A DNA stretch of 64,000 nt. Source: Inonotus obliquus. Lineage: Eukaryota > Basidiomycota > Agaricomycetes > Hymenochaetales > Hymenochaetaceae. Positions 34,549 through 43,517 of the stretch are shown here, in pieces. The stretch is from assembly GCA_032164295.1 (NCBI GenBank), contig JAJHTX010000012.1, forward strand, positions 868,001-932,000, written 5' to 3'. Both the position numbers and the translations under genes were made by a program. Numbering within the stretch: the stretch's first letter is position 1; every line of letters starts with the position of its first letter. The notes under the pieces were generated by a model that was not told the DNA's origin, searched no databases, and saw nothing but the letters and a program-made list of their open reading frames with translations.

Positions 34549-34564
34549 TGCACTCGTTGCGCAC
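34549..34564 (+). promoter_or_regulatory. Two adjacent metal-response-like heptamers
   Basis: TGCACTC (34549-34555) and TGCGCAC (34558-34564) both fit the consensus TGCRCNC described for manganese-peroxidase promoters. They lie about 360 bp before the start codon. Chance matches to this loose consensus are common. Confidence 0.35.
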
Positions 34565-34827
34565 ATGGACACCGAGGCGCTCTTGTGCCTTGATTCCCGA
34601 GGATGCGATGGATCGGACTCTTCACACGAACGCGACTTGTGCTTTGAAGCGTTCCCGCCCTTTTGGAATGTATTCCGCGCTTCTCTTCAATTCCTCATTT
34701 TCGGTGGGCCAAGGAAGTACTTGTCTGTCAGGCTCGGCTCTCACGTCTATTTTTTGCGCAGCGGATTTGAATTTTCGCATCAAATCTGATGTTTTCGATT
34801 ATTTGACTGTGTAAGCAGTTTTCGGTG

Positions 34828-34834
34828 TATAAAA
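34828..34834 (+). promoter_or_regulatory. TATA box of the manganese peroxidase gene
   Basis: TATAAAA, ending 85 bp before the ATG at 34920. Pyrimidine-rich sequence with short CA-rich stretches follows, as expected for a strongly expressed fungal gene. Confidence 0.6.
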
Positions 34835-34919
34835 GATGGGGCTCCTCGTCGAGGTTCAGCAGAGAAACTGTAGTGTTTCCCTTGCCTTCCAGAGCACATC
34901 ACCCTCATTCCACTCAACA

Positions 34920-36145
34920 ATGTCTTTCGTTAAACTCCTTGCTTTCACTTCAGTCGCTGCAACATTCTCCGGCGCCTACGCCGCTCTTACTCGACGCGCC
35001 ACCTGCCCGGATGGAGTTAACACTGCGACTAACGCAGCCTGTTGCTCTTGGTTCGCTGTCCGTGACGATCTTCAAAACAACTTGTTCTCAAACGAGTGTG
35101 GTGAAGAGGTTCGCGAGGCTCTGCGACTTACTTTCCACGACGGCATCGCGTTCTCTCCCACTCTTGGTGGAGGCGGAGCTGACGGCTCTATCATCACCTT
35201 TGCCGATACCGAGCTTACGTTCGCCGCTAACGGTGGCAATGGCGGTGTTGATGACATCGTCAATACACTTACGCCCTTCGTCTCAAAGTGGAACGTCACT
35301 CCTGGTGATTTGATCTATTTCGCGAGTTCAGTCGGAACCAGCAACTGCCCTGGCGCACCACGCCTGCAGTTCTTTGCAGGCCGTCCTAACCCAGTTGCTG
35401 CTGCCCCGGATGGTCTAGTTTCCCAGCCAGGCGGTACGTCTCCTTCACTTTATTTTAGGATTGATCAGTTGATTGACGCTCGATCTTCTAGATTCTGTGG
35501 ATACAATTCTCGCTCGTTTTGCCGATGCCGGTTTCAGCTCGGACGAGGTTGTTGCACTTCTCGCATCGCATTCGCTTGCCGCCGCAGACGCACTTACCGC
35601 GGGCCCTATCGGTCAACCATTCGACAGTACTCCCAAAGTTTTCGACAGTCAGTTCTTCGTCGAAACACGTATGACTACGGCCATCCCGGGCGCAATCCGA
35701 CTCGCGTCGGATGCTGCTCTGGCGCGCGATGACCGGACTTCCTGCACATGGCAGAGCTTCATCGAAGATCAAGACGGAATGCGTTCGGCTTTCGCGGCGG
35801 TGATGACCAAATTGTCTCTCCTTGGTCAACCGTCTAATCTCATCGACTGCACGGAAGTTATTGGCCGTTAGTTCTTGATCGTCGCTCAGTTTATTCAATT
35901 TCTAACTCTTCCCTGCCTCTTTCAGAACCACCCGCGGCACCAGTCGGTGACGGGGCAGCTCCATACTTCCCTGGAGCAGACACTGTTACCGATGTCATTT
36001 CCGCCTGTACCGCTACACCATTCCCGACTCTTACGCAGAACCCTGCCGTAACGTCGCTTGTTTCTGTGTACGTTTTTCTCCCTTTGACTTCTTCCGCAAA
36101 TGTATCGTATCTAACGAGCTTCTATCAAACAGAAAGGAGAACTAA
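34920..36145 (+). CDS. mnp: Secreted class II manganese peroxidase (short type)
   Basis: Extracellular haem peroxidase that oxidises Mn(II) in lignin-degrading fungi. Four exons (34920-35433, 35492-35866, 35926-36067, 36133-36145; 347 residues, frame checked). A signal peptide (MSFVKLLAFTSVAATFSGAYA) is followed by LTRR, a dibasic processing site. Distal Arg and His are in EALRLTFHDGIAFSP, proximal His in LLASHSLAAAD. The Mn site looks complete: two Glu in CGEEVREALR and the Asp in SLAAAD correspond to Glu36, Glu40 and Asp175 of Pleurotus versatile peroxidase. The position of its exposed catalytic Trp164 is Ala (DEVVALLASH), so the long-range electron-transfer route of versatile or lignin peroxidase is absent. 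The short C-terminal tail fits short MnPs. Residue equivalences are by recalled family numbering. Confidence 0.93.
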
Positions 36146-36880
36146 GCGAAAGTCAACCGACAAACTAAAGGACCCGTAACATATGTTTCACTTTTGTCGT
36201 TTCATTCGACGTCCACTCCTTCGGGTCGTATAGGCACTCTCCCAGGAGTGCGAAACGGACACTGGTTTATTGTTTATTTGTGCTTTCAGCGTATTTAACG
36301 AGATGTTTTGTTCGGGTTCTGTATTTTACCCTTGGGGCATCGATGCAATCAGATAATGTAGATGTCATCTGTCAAGAAGGCAACTTATTGCGTGCACTAA
36401 ACAAGCAAGAGAAAGAGTTAAGAGTGATTCCTAAATAATTCAGGGATTGTTATGTATATTCATCTTGCAAAGTGCCCGGAATTGCATATGCGAGATGAAA
36501 GCTCGACTGAATCAAGACCACGATAATACTTGAGCAAGCATATCCAGTCTCTATCGCACTGAATATTTGCACTCCTTATTAACGTGGCTGATCTCTCAAT
36601 CCTCCTCTCATGCCCGTGTTCAAAATCTCCACTGCCAACTGCAGAGTAACTGCAGATCATGACCGATCTACGGTTTTTAAAGTCCGACTCACGCGCTCGC
36701 GTCCAAGTCACGTGAATACCCCAACGTGTCAACTTGTCAGTCGTATCATACCATCATCGCCATCTTAATTATTCCAGCCCCTAGTCCTTCATTCGCATCC
36801 TCAAGTCAGGTCGCTTTGCTCTCTCTGTGCTCCCGCTGTCTTGCCTAGGTACGGAGGGACTGCATTTCACTGCGCTTGAG
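36146..36880. other. Intergenic region between MnP and SEC11
   Basis: Holds the MnP 3' UTR and the SEC11 promoter. No gene supported. Confidence 0.5.
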
Positions 36881-38046
36881 ATGTTCTCGGAGGAACTGAA
36901 GACGATACGTCGACTTGGATGGAGATATGTACGTGTATACTCCTTATTTCTTGAGCTTTCTCGACTGCATCTTGGATTGCGACGTGTATGAATGGGGTCC
37001 TGCTCGAGCTTTTTATCTGACTATTTTGATTATTTGATCAAGAGGCATGCTGACTGTTCTGTATTTTGGCGTAGGTTCTCCTTCAAGTTCTTAACTTCGC
37101 ATCCGTCATTGCATCGGGACTTATGATTTGGAAAGGTCTGGGACTCATCTGTAATACCGAATCACCCATCGTAGTGGTACTCAGGTGAGCATCTCCTTCC
37201 GACCTTCCCCCATCTCCGTCTCCTCTCCTTCGGTTCTTCGGAAAACGAAGGCTCACACGTCACGAATTCATTCTTTATAGTGGTTCAATGGAACCAGCAT
37301 TCTACCGCGGTGACCTACTCTTTCTCACCAATCCATCCGGTCAACGTTACAAGACGGGTGATATCACCGTATATCGTATACCTGGAGGTGATATCCCCAT
37401 TGTACATCGTGTGATTGAAACACGCGATGTTGCATCAGATGGGTACGTGTCCCCTTGCTTAATGAATCTTCTCTCGTTGCGCGCGGTTGCTATGCACCAC
37501 CCGCCCATTCGTCCGGTGCGCCTATGCGCGTAGTATATCGGCGTGTTTTTTGGGCGCTATGAGGCCTGACATTGCTTAGCCTCATTGCTATGTTTCCATA
37601 TGAGATCTGACTGTTGAATGTTGATGTTGAACGAAGAGGCTGACTCGGTTGATTGCTTCATTGCTCCCTAGTTACGTCGCGGCCGCACCACTCGCCCAAA
37701 GACAATTACTCCTCACGAAAGGAGATAACAACGCGCAAGATGATATTGGACTTTATCAAGGATTACAATGGTTAGAAAAGAGACACATTATTGGGAAAGT
37801 TGGCGGGTACGTCTTTCTTGTCCTTACTATTGTAAAGTGTCAAGGTTTATTTATCTTGTGGTGTGCTTTAGATTCCTACCTTACATCGGATATGTCACGA
37901 TCGTCATGGTGAGTTAATTTCACTTTCCACTGAAGTTTCATCGCCTTCCGGTTTTGATGGCCCGTATGATTTAGAACGACTACCCACAACTGAAGTACGC
38001 GCTTCTTGGTGGACTTGGACTATTAGCATTGGTACAGCGCGAATGA
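36881..38046 (+). CDS. sec11: Signal peptidase complex catalytic subunit SEC11
   Basis: ER membrane serine protease that removes signal peptides from secretory proteins. Six exons (36881-36928, 37075-37184, 37281-37442, 37672-37806, 37872-37908, 37975-38046) give 187 residues with the frame intact. The N-terminal part has [17 protein letters not shown] and a membrane anchor ([20 protein letters not shown]). Catalytic Ser is in [12 protein letters not shown], His in IPIVHRVIE and the conserved acidic region in [15 protein letters not shown] second hydrophobic stretch lies at the C-terminus ([16 protein letters not shown]). Between the His motif and LLLTKGDNN is a linker [11 protein letters not shown] that looks longer than in yeast. 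Intron 3 (229 nt) is long for this genome. Confidence 0.95.
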
Positions 38047-38487
38047 AACCAACGACGAGATAATCCTCTTCATACAACGTTCCTCTGTTCGTGTCCTTCA
38101 TGCTGTGCCTTATTGATGAATTATTCCATCGGTGTTTTCGGCTGTCAATGTTGAAGCTACAATCTTCTCCAGTTCGCAGCGATGATACGTATGTGTGAAA
38201 TGACGCCCAGATACCCAGATATCCAACAATCCAGCCTTAACTTGGAAGAGCGTTCTTGAGGTGAAGGAGGAACGAATTCAAATTGCGTAAAAATACAAGT
38301 GTGTAGACAAGAATCACAGGGCTCGATGTATCCCCTTCCCTCCCTTCTCCGACTTTACTACAACCTCACCTTCGAACCATCCCCGCACAAAAACGAACAA
38401 AACCCAGATTCATTCCCATACCAGCCCAACTTCCCCATCCCACTGGCAGAATCCCGAACGACAGTTCGTTGTCCTCGCGATTATTAT
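38047..38487. other. Intergenic region between SEC11 and ISD11
   Basis: 3' regions of two convergent genes. A plus-strand open frame at 38299-38613 overlaps the antisense of ISD11 exon 2 and is not supported. Confidence 0.5.
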
Positions 38488-38996
38488 TTACGTATCAGAA
38501 CGAGTACGTGCAGGTCTCTGATTCTCAACGACAAGTCTCCAACCGCCATAAAACCGATTAACGATCGCACTACGTTGAAGCACGGCGTGTTCTTTAACAG
38601 CGTTTGCGTATAGGATCCCTACGCGATTTGGGTCTTTTTCTTTCTACTTGTTCGTTATTTTTATTTGTTCGTTTGATCGTTCGTGATTGAATTCGTGGTT
38701 GTGATTAGAATTGGAATCAGGTATTGGTTTCGTCAATCGTTCCAAGAAATAACATGACACGATCATAACCATATGTCAGAGCATGAAATAGTCATGAAAT
38801 ACAAATCATCATTGAGTACACCATCCACCATTCAAAGGAAGGAAACAAAATAAACCCAACGCACCTGAATCTCCCTAAACACATCCTTCGTCCTTTCAAC
38901 AAAGTAATTCCTGAAGTTATACGAGCTGAAAGATTTGGCAGAACGGAGCGTTGCCTGATATAGGCGCAGAATCGCTTGATGGGTTGGAGGTGCCAT
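38488..38996 (-). CDS. isd11: ISD11 (LYRM4), mitochondrial Fe-S assembly LYR protein
   Basis: Small mitochondrial matrix protein that binds and stabilises the cysteine desulfurase Nfs1, together with acyl-ACP, for iron-sulfur cluster synthesis. Two exons, 38865-38996 and 38488-38643, separated by a 221 nt intron, give 95 residues. Exon 1 encodes MAPPTHQAILRLYQATLRSA, with the LYR motif as LYQ, then the ISD11-type NFRNYFVERTKDVFREIQ. Exon 2 starts KEKDPNRVGILYANAVKEHA and ends in FYGGWRLVVENQRPARTRSD; the (F)YGGW(R/K)L motif near the C-terminus is diagnostic. The LYR motif has Gln in place of Arg. Because both exons are short, the gene is easily missed: neither gives a long open frame. Splice ends are by eye; acceptor is TAG before AAAGAA. 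Confidence 0.9.
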
Positions 38997-39250
38997 GACT
39001 GTTTCTTCTGGTAGGTCTGGTGAACACCGTGTGTTATTCGCTAGTACAAGTTGGTACGTCGGTGGAGGATGGTGTATTGTAAGTGAGTGATAGGGAAGAA
39101 ATGGTGTCGAGATGATCAAGCATGTCGGAATGTCACGTGGCATCACGTGTATATGGATCGGGTTTGTTCGGACCAATTTATATTGGAAAGCAAGGAATTT
39201 GAAAGACATGATAACATCTAGGGTATTTAGAAGTCGATGAAATTATAGGT

Positions 39251-40519
39251 CTACATCACAACGTTCGCGAGCGTGAGCCAGACAGACAAAACGACCAGAA
39301 TAGTCGTGACTAAAAATCCCACCGCATGAAATGCAGTCTCTACGCGCGAGAACGAGAACATGAACAGAGTCGGTTCGTCGCATTCCGATGATGGCGACGT
39401 GACGGGTAATGGTAGCTCTTCTTGCGAAGCTGACAGAGTCTTCTGTAAGGGCAATAGGGAGTCCGTCTCGACCGCCAGTGCTATCGTATGCTCGCTATCT
39501 GGAGAAGGTCCAACTGTGTAGGAAAGCGTAACGAACGGGTAGTCAGCATTCAACGAACGTGTGTAGCGCCAAACAGGATCAAAGGGTCAAATGGTCAGCC
39601 GGTACGAAAGAAGTTGAAGTTCTGAAGAGGAGAAGGAAGAGAACAGACCTGGACTGGATGAAGATGATGGAAAGCCGAGCTCCGTCTCGAACAAATCATT
39701 ATGAAATTTCTGTTTATTATCGTGATGCGTAGACGATGGTACGTATATTCGATGTGCAGGGCGAGTTTGGCGGGGTGACATGGGGCGTAAAGGGTATACG
39801 TTCTCCTCCAGCGGTTGGTCGTCCTCGCACAATGTTGATGCAGTAGGTTGGATCTGGGCTCTACCTCCACTGTGCCTGTGCCACTCACCACCACATGCGT
39901 CTCGCGAGTTACGATTCGAGCGAGGGTTAATGTTATCGTTGTCGTTGTCAGCCTCCCGTTCCTTTCCCTCCTCCAAGTCACAACTCAAAATCGACCGGAC
40001 TGCGGATCTATCGGCTATCCGGTCCTCATAGGTGTATACATGTACGTCTTCGGAAGTAGAGGTCCTCGTTGACGGTAAAGACGCGGCGGTATTGGTCGAT
40101 GTAGTAGAAGTCGTGCTGTGAATTCGAGCGTGAGAGGACCGGAAGCCTAGATTTGTTATCGAATGGGACTGCGCACGGGCCGTACGTGCGAGTGAACGCA
40201 AAGAAGAGAGTTCGATAGCGTCTGCGTCTGAGTCTGCACCTGTAAGACTCGACGCCGTCGTTGCGATAGAGTCTGAAGCATTGTGTCGCACTCTGAAGTC
40301 ATGAGTACGCGGAGGACCGCCTTTCGATGTCGGTGAAAACGTTGCTGGTGAAGAAGCGGCACTTGTGAGGAATTTCGAATCGGCTATGTCCGGTCCGAAC
40401 CGTGTGTCCTCTTGACCAACACGAACATGAAAGTCGTCCAAGTCTGCGTCTGAGTCGTGAACGGTAAGACCCACAGAGCGCTGGTTATCGTAGCGCGTCC
40501 ACGTCGTCGACGGGGGCAT
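39251..40519 (-). CDS. Hypothetical protein with C-terminal membrane anchor
   Basis: Unknown function. Two exons (39649-40519 and 39251-39513) give 377 residues with the frame closed. The intron removes an in-frame TGA. Most of the protein is Ser/Thr/Asp-rich and probably disordered (SITNLGFRSSHARIHSTTST; EADNDNDNINPRSNRNSRD). Near the C-terminus one hydrophobic segment, AVGFLVTTILVVLSVWLTLA, is followed by only four residues (NVVM), suggesting a tail-anchored protein facing the cytosol. No catalytic motif or known domain seen. Confidence 0.65.
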
Positions 40520-41579
40520 GAACGTTCAGAAGACACCTCAAGGAGTCTCACCCTCCTAACCTTGAACCGGACTATTCTTCCTTGGCGAGCTTCGCGTCCA
40601 GTGGTCTGGTGCCGACGGCGCTTACGGTAATGTAACGCGATGTAACGCGATCCGCTTGTTTGGAGCGCTTCATCATCTTGGTACGGGGGCTTGAATAGTC
40701 GTATGGCTTGGACGCCGTTCTCTCAGTTGCTTGGATGCACTGCATTCGCTCGAATGTCGATAAGTCGTTCCAGGTTCGAAGGAGGTCATATTCTTCCAGA
40801 TGTCCCCTCGTCTGCAAATGATCTTCTGGGCGTTGGCTCCGCTTACTTGGATCGGTGGACGCTATCCATCAGACTTACCAATGGCTCTCACAATAGTTGT
40901 CAGCAGACCTCAAAGAAGGACTATTTGCATTTGCAAAGTTCTCTGTGACCAGCGTATCAAATCGTGACTGTTTGCCTGACTTTTTTGCGATAGTCCAGAG
41001 TACTGGTACGCATTTATACCAAATTTGTCTGCCTCTTTGCGCCAATGTCTGTGACATCATTGCAAACTTCGCTACCTCCTTCCTTTATTATCAACGACAG
41101 CAATGCTTGTCGATGTTCCATTTCGGTGCGTCTCGTACAGACTTTGACCTCACTTTGTTACTCATTTCTGTTGTATCCAGTCACGCCATGACAAAGTAGA
41201 GTGCGAGTATCACCCTGAGGAGCAAGGACGAACTGAAAGCATTGTCATTGACTTTGTTACATGTTGCTCTGAAGCATCCCTTCGTATTACACATCTGACA
41301 TTGCGGGCTCGATGTAGTGGTTTGGACACCACACGTCATTACGGAAACACCAGCAACGTGTCGTCTGCCTTCACCAAAGACTCGTGACGCTTTGTGTCCT
41401 ACTATCACTCTGTGACGAATCTGGCGTTGGATGTAATATCTCTCTATTCGAGGACGATTTACATCGACTCAAAAATGATACGTACGTATGTACTATATTG
41501 CAATGCGATAAACATGACAGGTCGGGATTACCTAGTCTATCTACTACAACGCAATGCGGGTTACTATATGTCCAATGCT
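40520..41579. other. Intergenic region upstream of the secreted-protein pair
   Basis: No gene supported. Its right-hand part (about 41230-41579) is the 3' flank of secreted-protein copy 1 and is similar to 42170-42490, part of the tandem duplication. Confidence 0.5.
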
Positions 41580-42008
41580 CTACTCAGAGTCACCATCCTG
41601 AGTCTCAGAAGGTGCGGCATCAGAGGTACCAGAGGCATCAGAGGCACCAGAGGCACCAGAGGCATCAGAGGCACCAGAACTAGAACCAGTACCAGTACCA
41701 GTACCAGTTGGTTCCGAGGAATTTCCTTCACCATCGCTAGTATTATGAGCACATCCGAGATTGCTGCTGCCATTGGATTCGGGCGCATCGCTAGTACCGG
41801 TAGGTTCAGAACCGCCTGTTCCGGTTGAACTTTCCACATCAGTGCTTTCCTGTGGGTTCTGTGTAGCCAAAGTCGGAGTCAGCGTCAGCGCGATCATGGG
41901 ACAAGGGGACAAGGGAAGAAAATTAGACGGCGAACGCCAAGGACTCACAGGATGAGCAGTTACTACAAGAGCACCGATTGCAAGAAGTATGAACTGTAAG
42001 AGACGCAT
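41580..42008 (-). CDS. Small secreted Ser/Gly/Thr-rich protein, copy 1
   Basis: 112 residues in two exons (41949-42008 and 41580-41858). The signal peptide MRLLQFILLAIGALVVTAHP is encoded almost exactly by exon 1. The mature part begins NPQESTDVESSTGTG and is rich in Ser, Gly, Thr, Asp and Ala. It has one Cys (NLGCAHN), a TGTGTGTG run and a DASGASGASDASG run, and ends APSETQDGDSE. No known domain. The intron at the signal peptide/mature boundary could let mature regions be shuffled. Probably an extracellular or wall-associated protein; likely heavily O-glycosylated by composition (inference). Confidence 0.75.
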   Translation of the reverse strand: MRLLQFILLAIGALVVTAHPVSPWRSPSNFLPLSPCPMIALTLTPTLATQNPQESTDVESSTGTGGSEPTGTSDAPESNGSSNLGCAHNTSDGEGNSSEPTGTGTGTGSSSGASDASGASGASDASGTSDAAPSETQDGDSE

Positions 42009-42490
42009 CTTCACTTCAGTATAACTCGAATCTAAGCTATGTCAGTTAGGTGATGTGTGTTTTGAAATCAAGTGGCAAAGATATGTCTTGCAACTTGTCA
42101 CCATCTTTTATATCATAGAGGGGACAGTTTTCTGGGAACATTGCGATTCACGCTCTCGTATGTTGCTTTGTCGCAAACATTGCGGGCTTGGTGTGATGTG
42201 TGAAGGTTTGTACATCACACGTGATTACATAAACATCAGCAATGCGTCGTCTCCTTTGAACGCCTTTCACCAAGGACTCGTAACGCTTTGTGTATTCTAC
42301 AAGCATCCCTGGTACAAGCTCTAGTGTTGCTTGTAGAGATCTCTCTGTTCGAGGACGACTCACACCGACTCGGAAATGATACGTACGTGAGTACTATATT
42401 GCAATGCGAAAAACATGATGGATTGGAATTGTCTAATCTATCTATTACAACGCAATGCAGGTGACTATGTTACGCTCATTGCCCACTACT
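42009..42490. other. Spacer between the two secreted-protein copies
   Basis: Contains the promoter of copy 1 and the 3' flank of copy 2; part of the tandem unit. No other gene. Confidence 0.6.
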
Positions 42491-42912
42491 CTACTCAGAG
42501 TCACCTTCCTGAGTCTCGGAAGGCGCGGCATCAGAGGTGTCAGAGGCGCCAGAGGTACCAGAGGCACCAGAGGCATCAGATGCATCAGAACTAGAGCCAG
42601 AGCTAGAACTAGAGCCAGAACCAGAACCAGAACCTTCCGAGGAATTCTCTTCGCCATCGTTCATATGAACACATTCGAGTTTGGTGCTGCTACCATTGGG
42701 CTCAGGTGCATCGCCAGTACCGGTAGGTTCAGAACCGCTTGTTCCGGCTGAACTTTCCACGTCTGTGCTTTCCTGTGGGTTCTGCGCAGCCAAAGTCAGA
42801 AATCATCATGGGACAAGGGGAGAAAGTTAGACGGTGGGCGGCAAGGACTTACAGGAAGAGCAGTAACTACAAGAGCACCAAGAGCAAGTAGTATGAACTG
42901 TATGAGACGCAT
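42491..42912 (-). CDS. Small secreted Ser/Gly-rich protein, copy 2
   Basis: 116 residues in two exons (42853-42912 and 42491-42781), paralogous to the previous gene. Signal peptide MRLIQFILLALGALVVTALP is near identical to copy 1. The mature part starts NPQESTDVESSAGTSGSEP, has one Cys (KLECVHM), and ends APSETQEGDSE. Low-complexity runs differ: SGSGSGSSSSSGSSSD replaces the TGTGTG run of copy 1, showing codon-level repeat turnover, while N- and C-terminal ends stay fixed. Function unknown. Confidence 0.75.
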
Positions 42913-43182
42913 ATTCGACTTTCAGCTAATAGGTGATGTAGGTTTTCGAGATCAAGTGTTAAAGGTATGCCTTGCAACTTGTCTCCAGCTTTTATATCAG
43001 AGAGGGGACGGTTTGCTGGGAGCATTGCGATACGTGTTCTCGTATGTTGTTTTGTCGCGTCGCAGAATTTGTGTCACAGTAACGCATGTGATATTGCAGG
43101 TTTAGGTTTGTAACATGCAATGCGTGTTCTTTCCCTTGAATAGCTGGTTGATTATATTGCCTATTTAGGCAAATTACGCATT

Positions 43183-43264
43183 GGTTTTATGGTGTAGCGG
43201 TTAGCACACAGGATTCTGATTAGTTGATTTTCCTGCGACCCCGGTTCGATTCCGGGTAAGACCT
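43183..43264 (+). tRNA. tRNA-Gln (anticodon CTG) with a short intron
   Basis: Acceptor arms GGTTTTA and TAAGACC pair with one G-U. D-arm TGGTGTAGCGGTTAGCACA, anticodon stem CAGGA/TCCTG, and T-arm CCCGGTTCGATTCCGGG are all clear. The anticodon CTG (43216-43218) sits in TTCTGA. About 10 extra bases between the anticodon and the 3' strand of the stem form an intron at the canonical position, one base 3' of the anticodon. CCA is not encoded. Internal A and B boxes are present. Confidence 0.88.
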
Positions 43265-43282
43265 TCAATTAAGATGAAAATT

Positions 43283-43291
43283 GTTTTTTTT
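43283..43291 (+). terminator. RNA polymerase III terminator after tRNA-Gln
   Basis: A run of at least nine T about 19 bases after the end of the tRNA. Start and end may be off by one or two bases. Confidence 0.7.
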
Positions 43292-43517
43292 TCCTCAAAC
43301 GCCTAGTACCTGTAATGTCATTATTTTTCTTGGCTTTTATCCGTCACAGTATACGAGGGGTTAAATGGAAGTAAGGTACTAGAAGTTGGGGCGAGGGAGT
43401 GTGTGAATCACGGTGATCGACATGGACGAACAGATATGTACTATGTAGTAATCTGGTTCGACCTTTTTGTATTCTACTACCAGCACCCTTCAGCGATACC
43501 GTACATCCTCCCTCCGC

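Larger units (their letters stand above)
33358..34919. other. Upstream region of the manganese peroxidase gene
   Basis: About 1.56 kb with no supported gene. It probably carries the peroxidase promoter, including a TATA box and two metal-response-like heptamers near 34550. Several overlapping open frames at 34000-34800 have no motif support. Confidence 0.5.
41200..43110. repeat. Tandem duplication, about 0.9 kb unit, of the small secreted protein locus
   Basis: The genes at 41580-42008 and 42491-42912 and their flanks align with an offset of about 905-911 bp. Shared non-coding strings include ATGATACGTACGT near 41477 and 42376, ACTATATTGCAATGCGA near 41500 and 42397, and TACAACGCAATGC near 41544 and 42447. 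A third partial match to the unit lies near 43000-43110. Divergence is moderate, so the duplication is not brand new. Confidence 0.8.

Noticed and set aside
34000..34814. Several overlapping ORFs upstream of the peroxidase
   Set aside because: Frames conflict, none shows motifs or splice partners, and the region is better explained as promoter.
38832..39209. A 125-residue minus-strand ORF taken at face value
   Set aside because: Only its middle (from MAPPTHQ) is coding; the upstream part is 5' UTR and the end reads into the intron. The spliced ISD11 model is better.
41564..41839. Open frames with VLVLVLVPLMPLVPL or GIRGTRGIRGTRG repeats
   Set aside because: Other-frame readings of the low-complexity Ser/Gly repeats in the secreted-protein gene; the spliced frame with signal peptide explains the locus.
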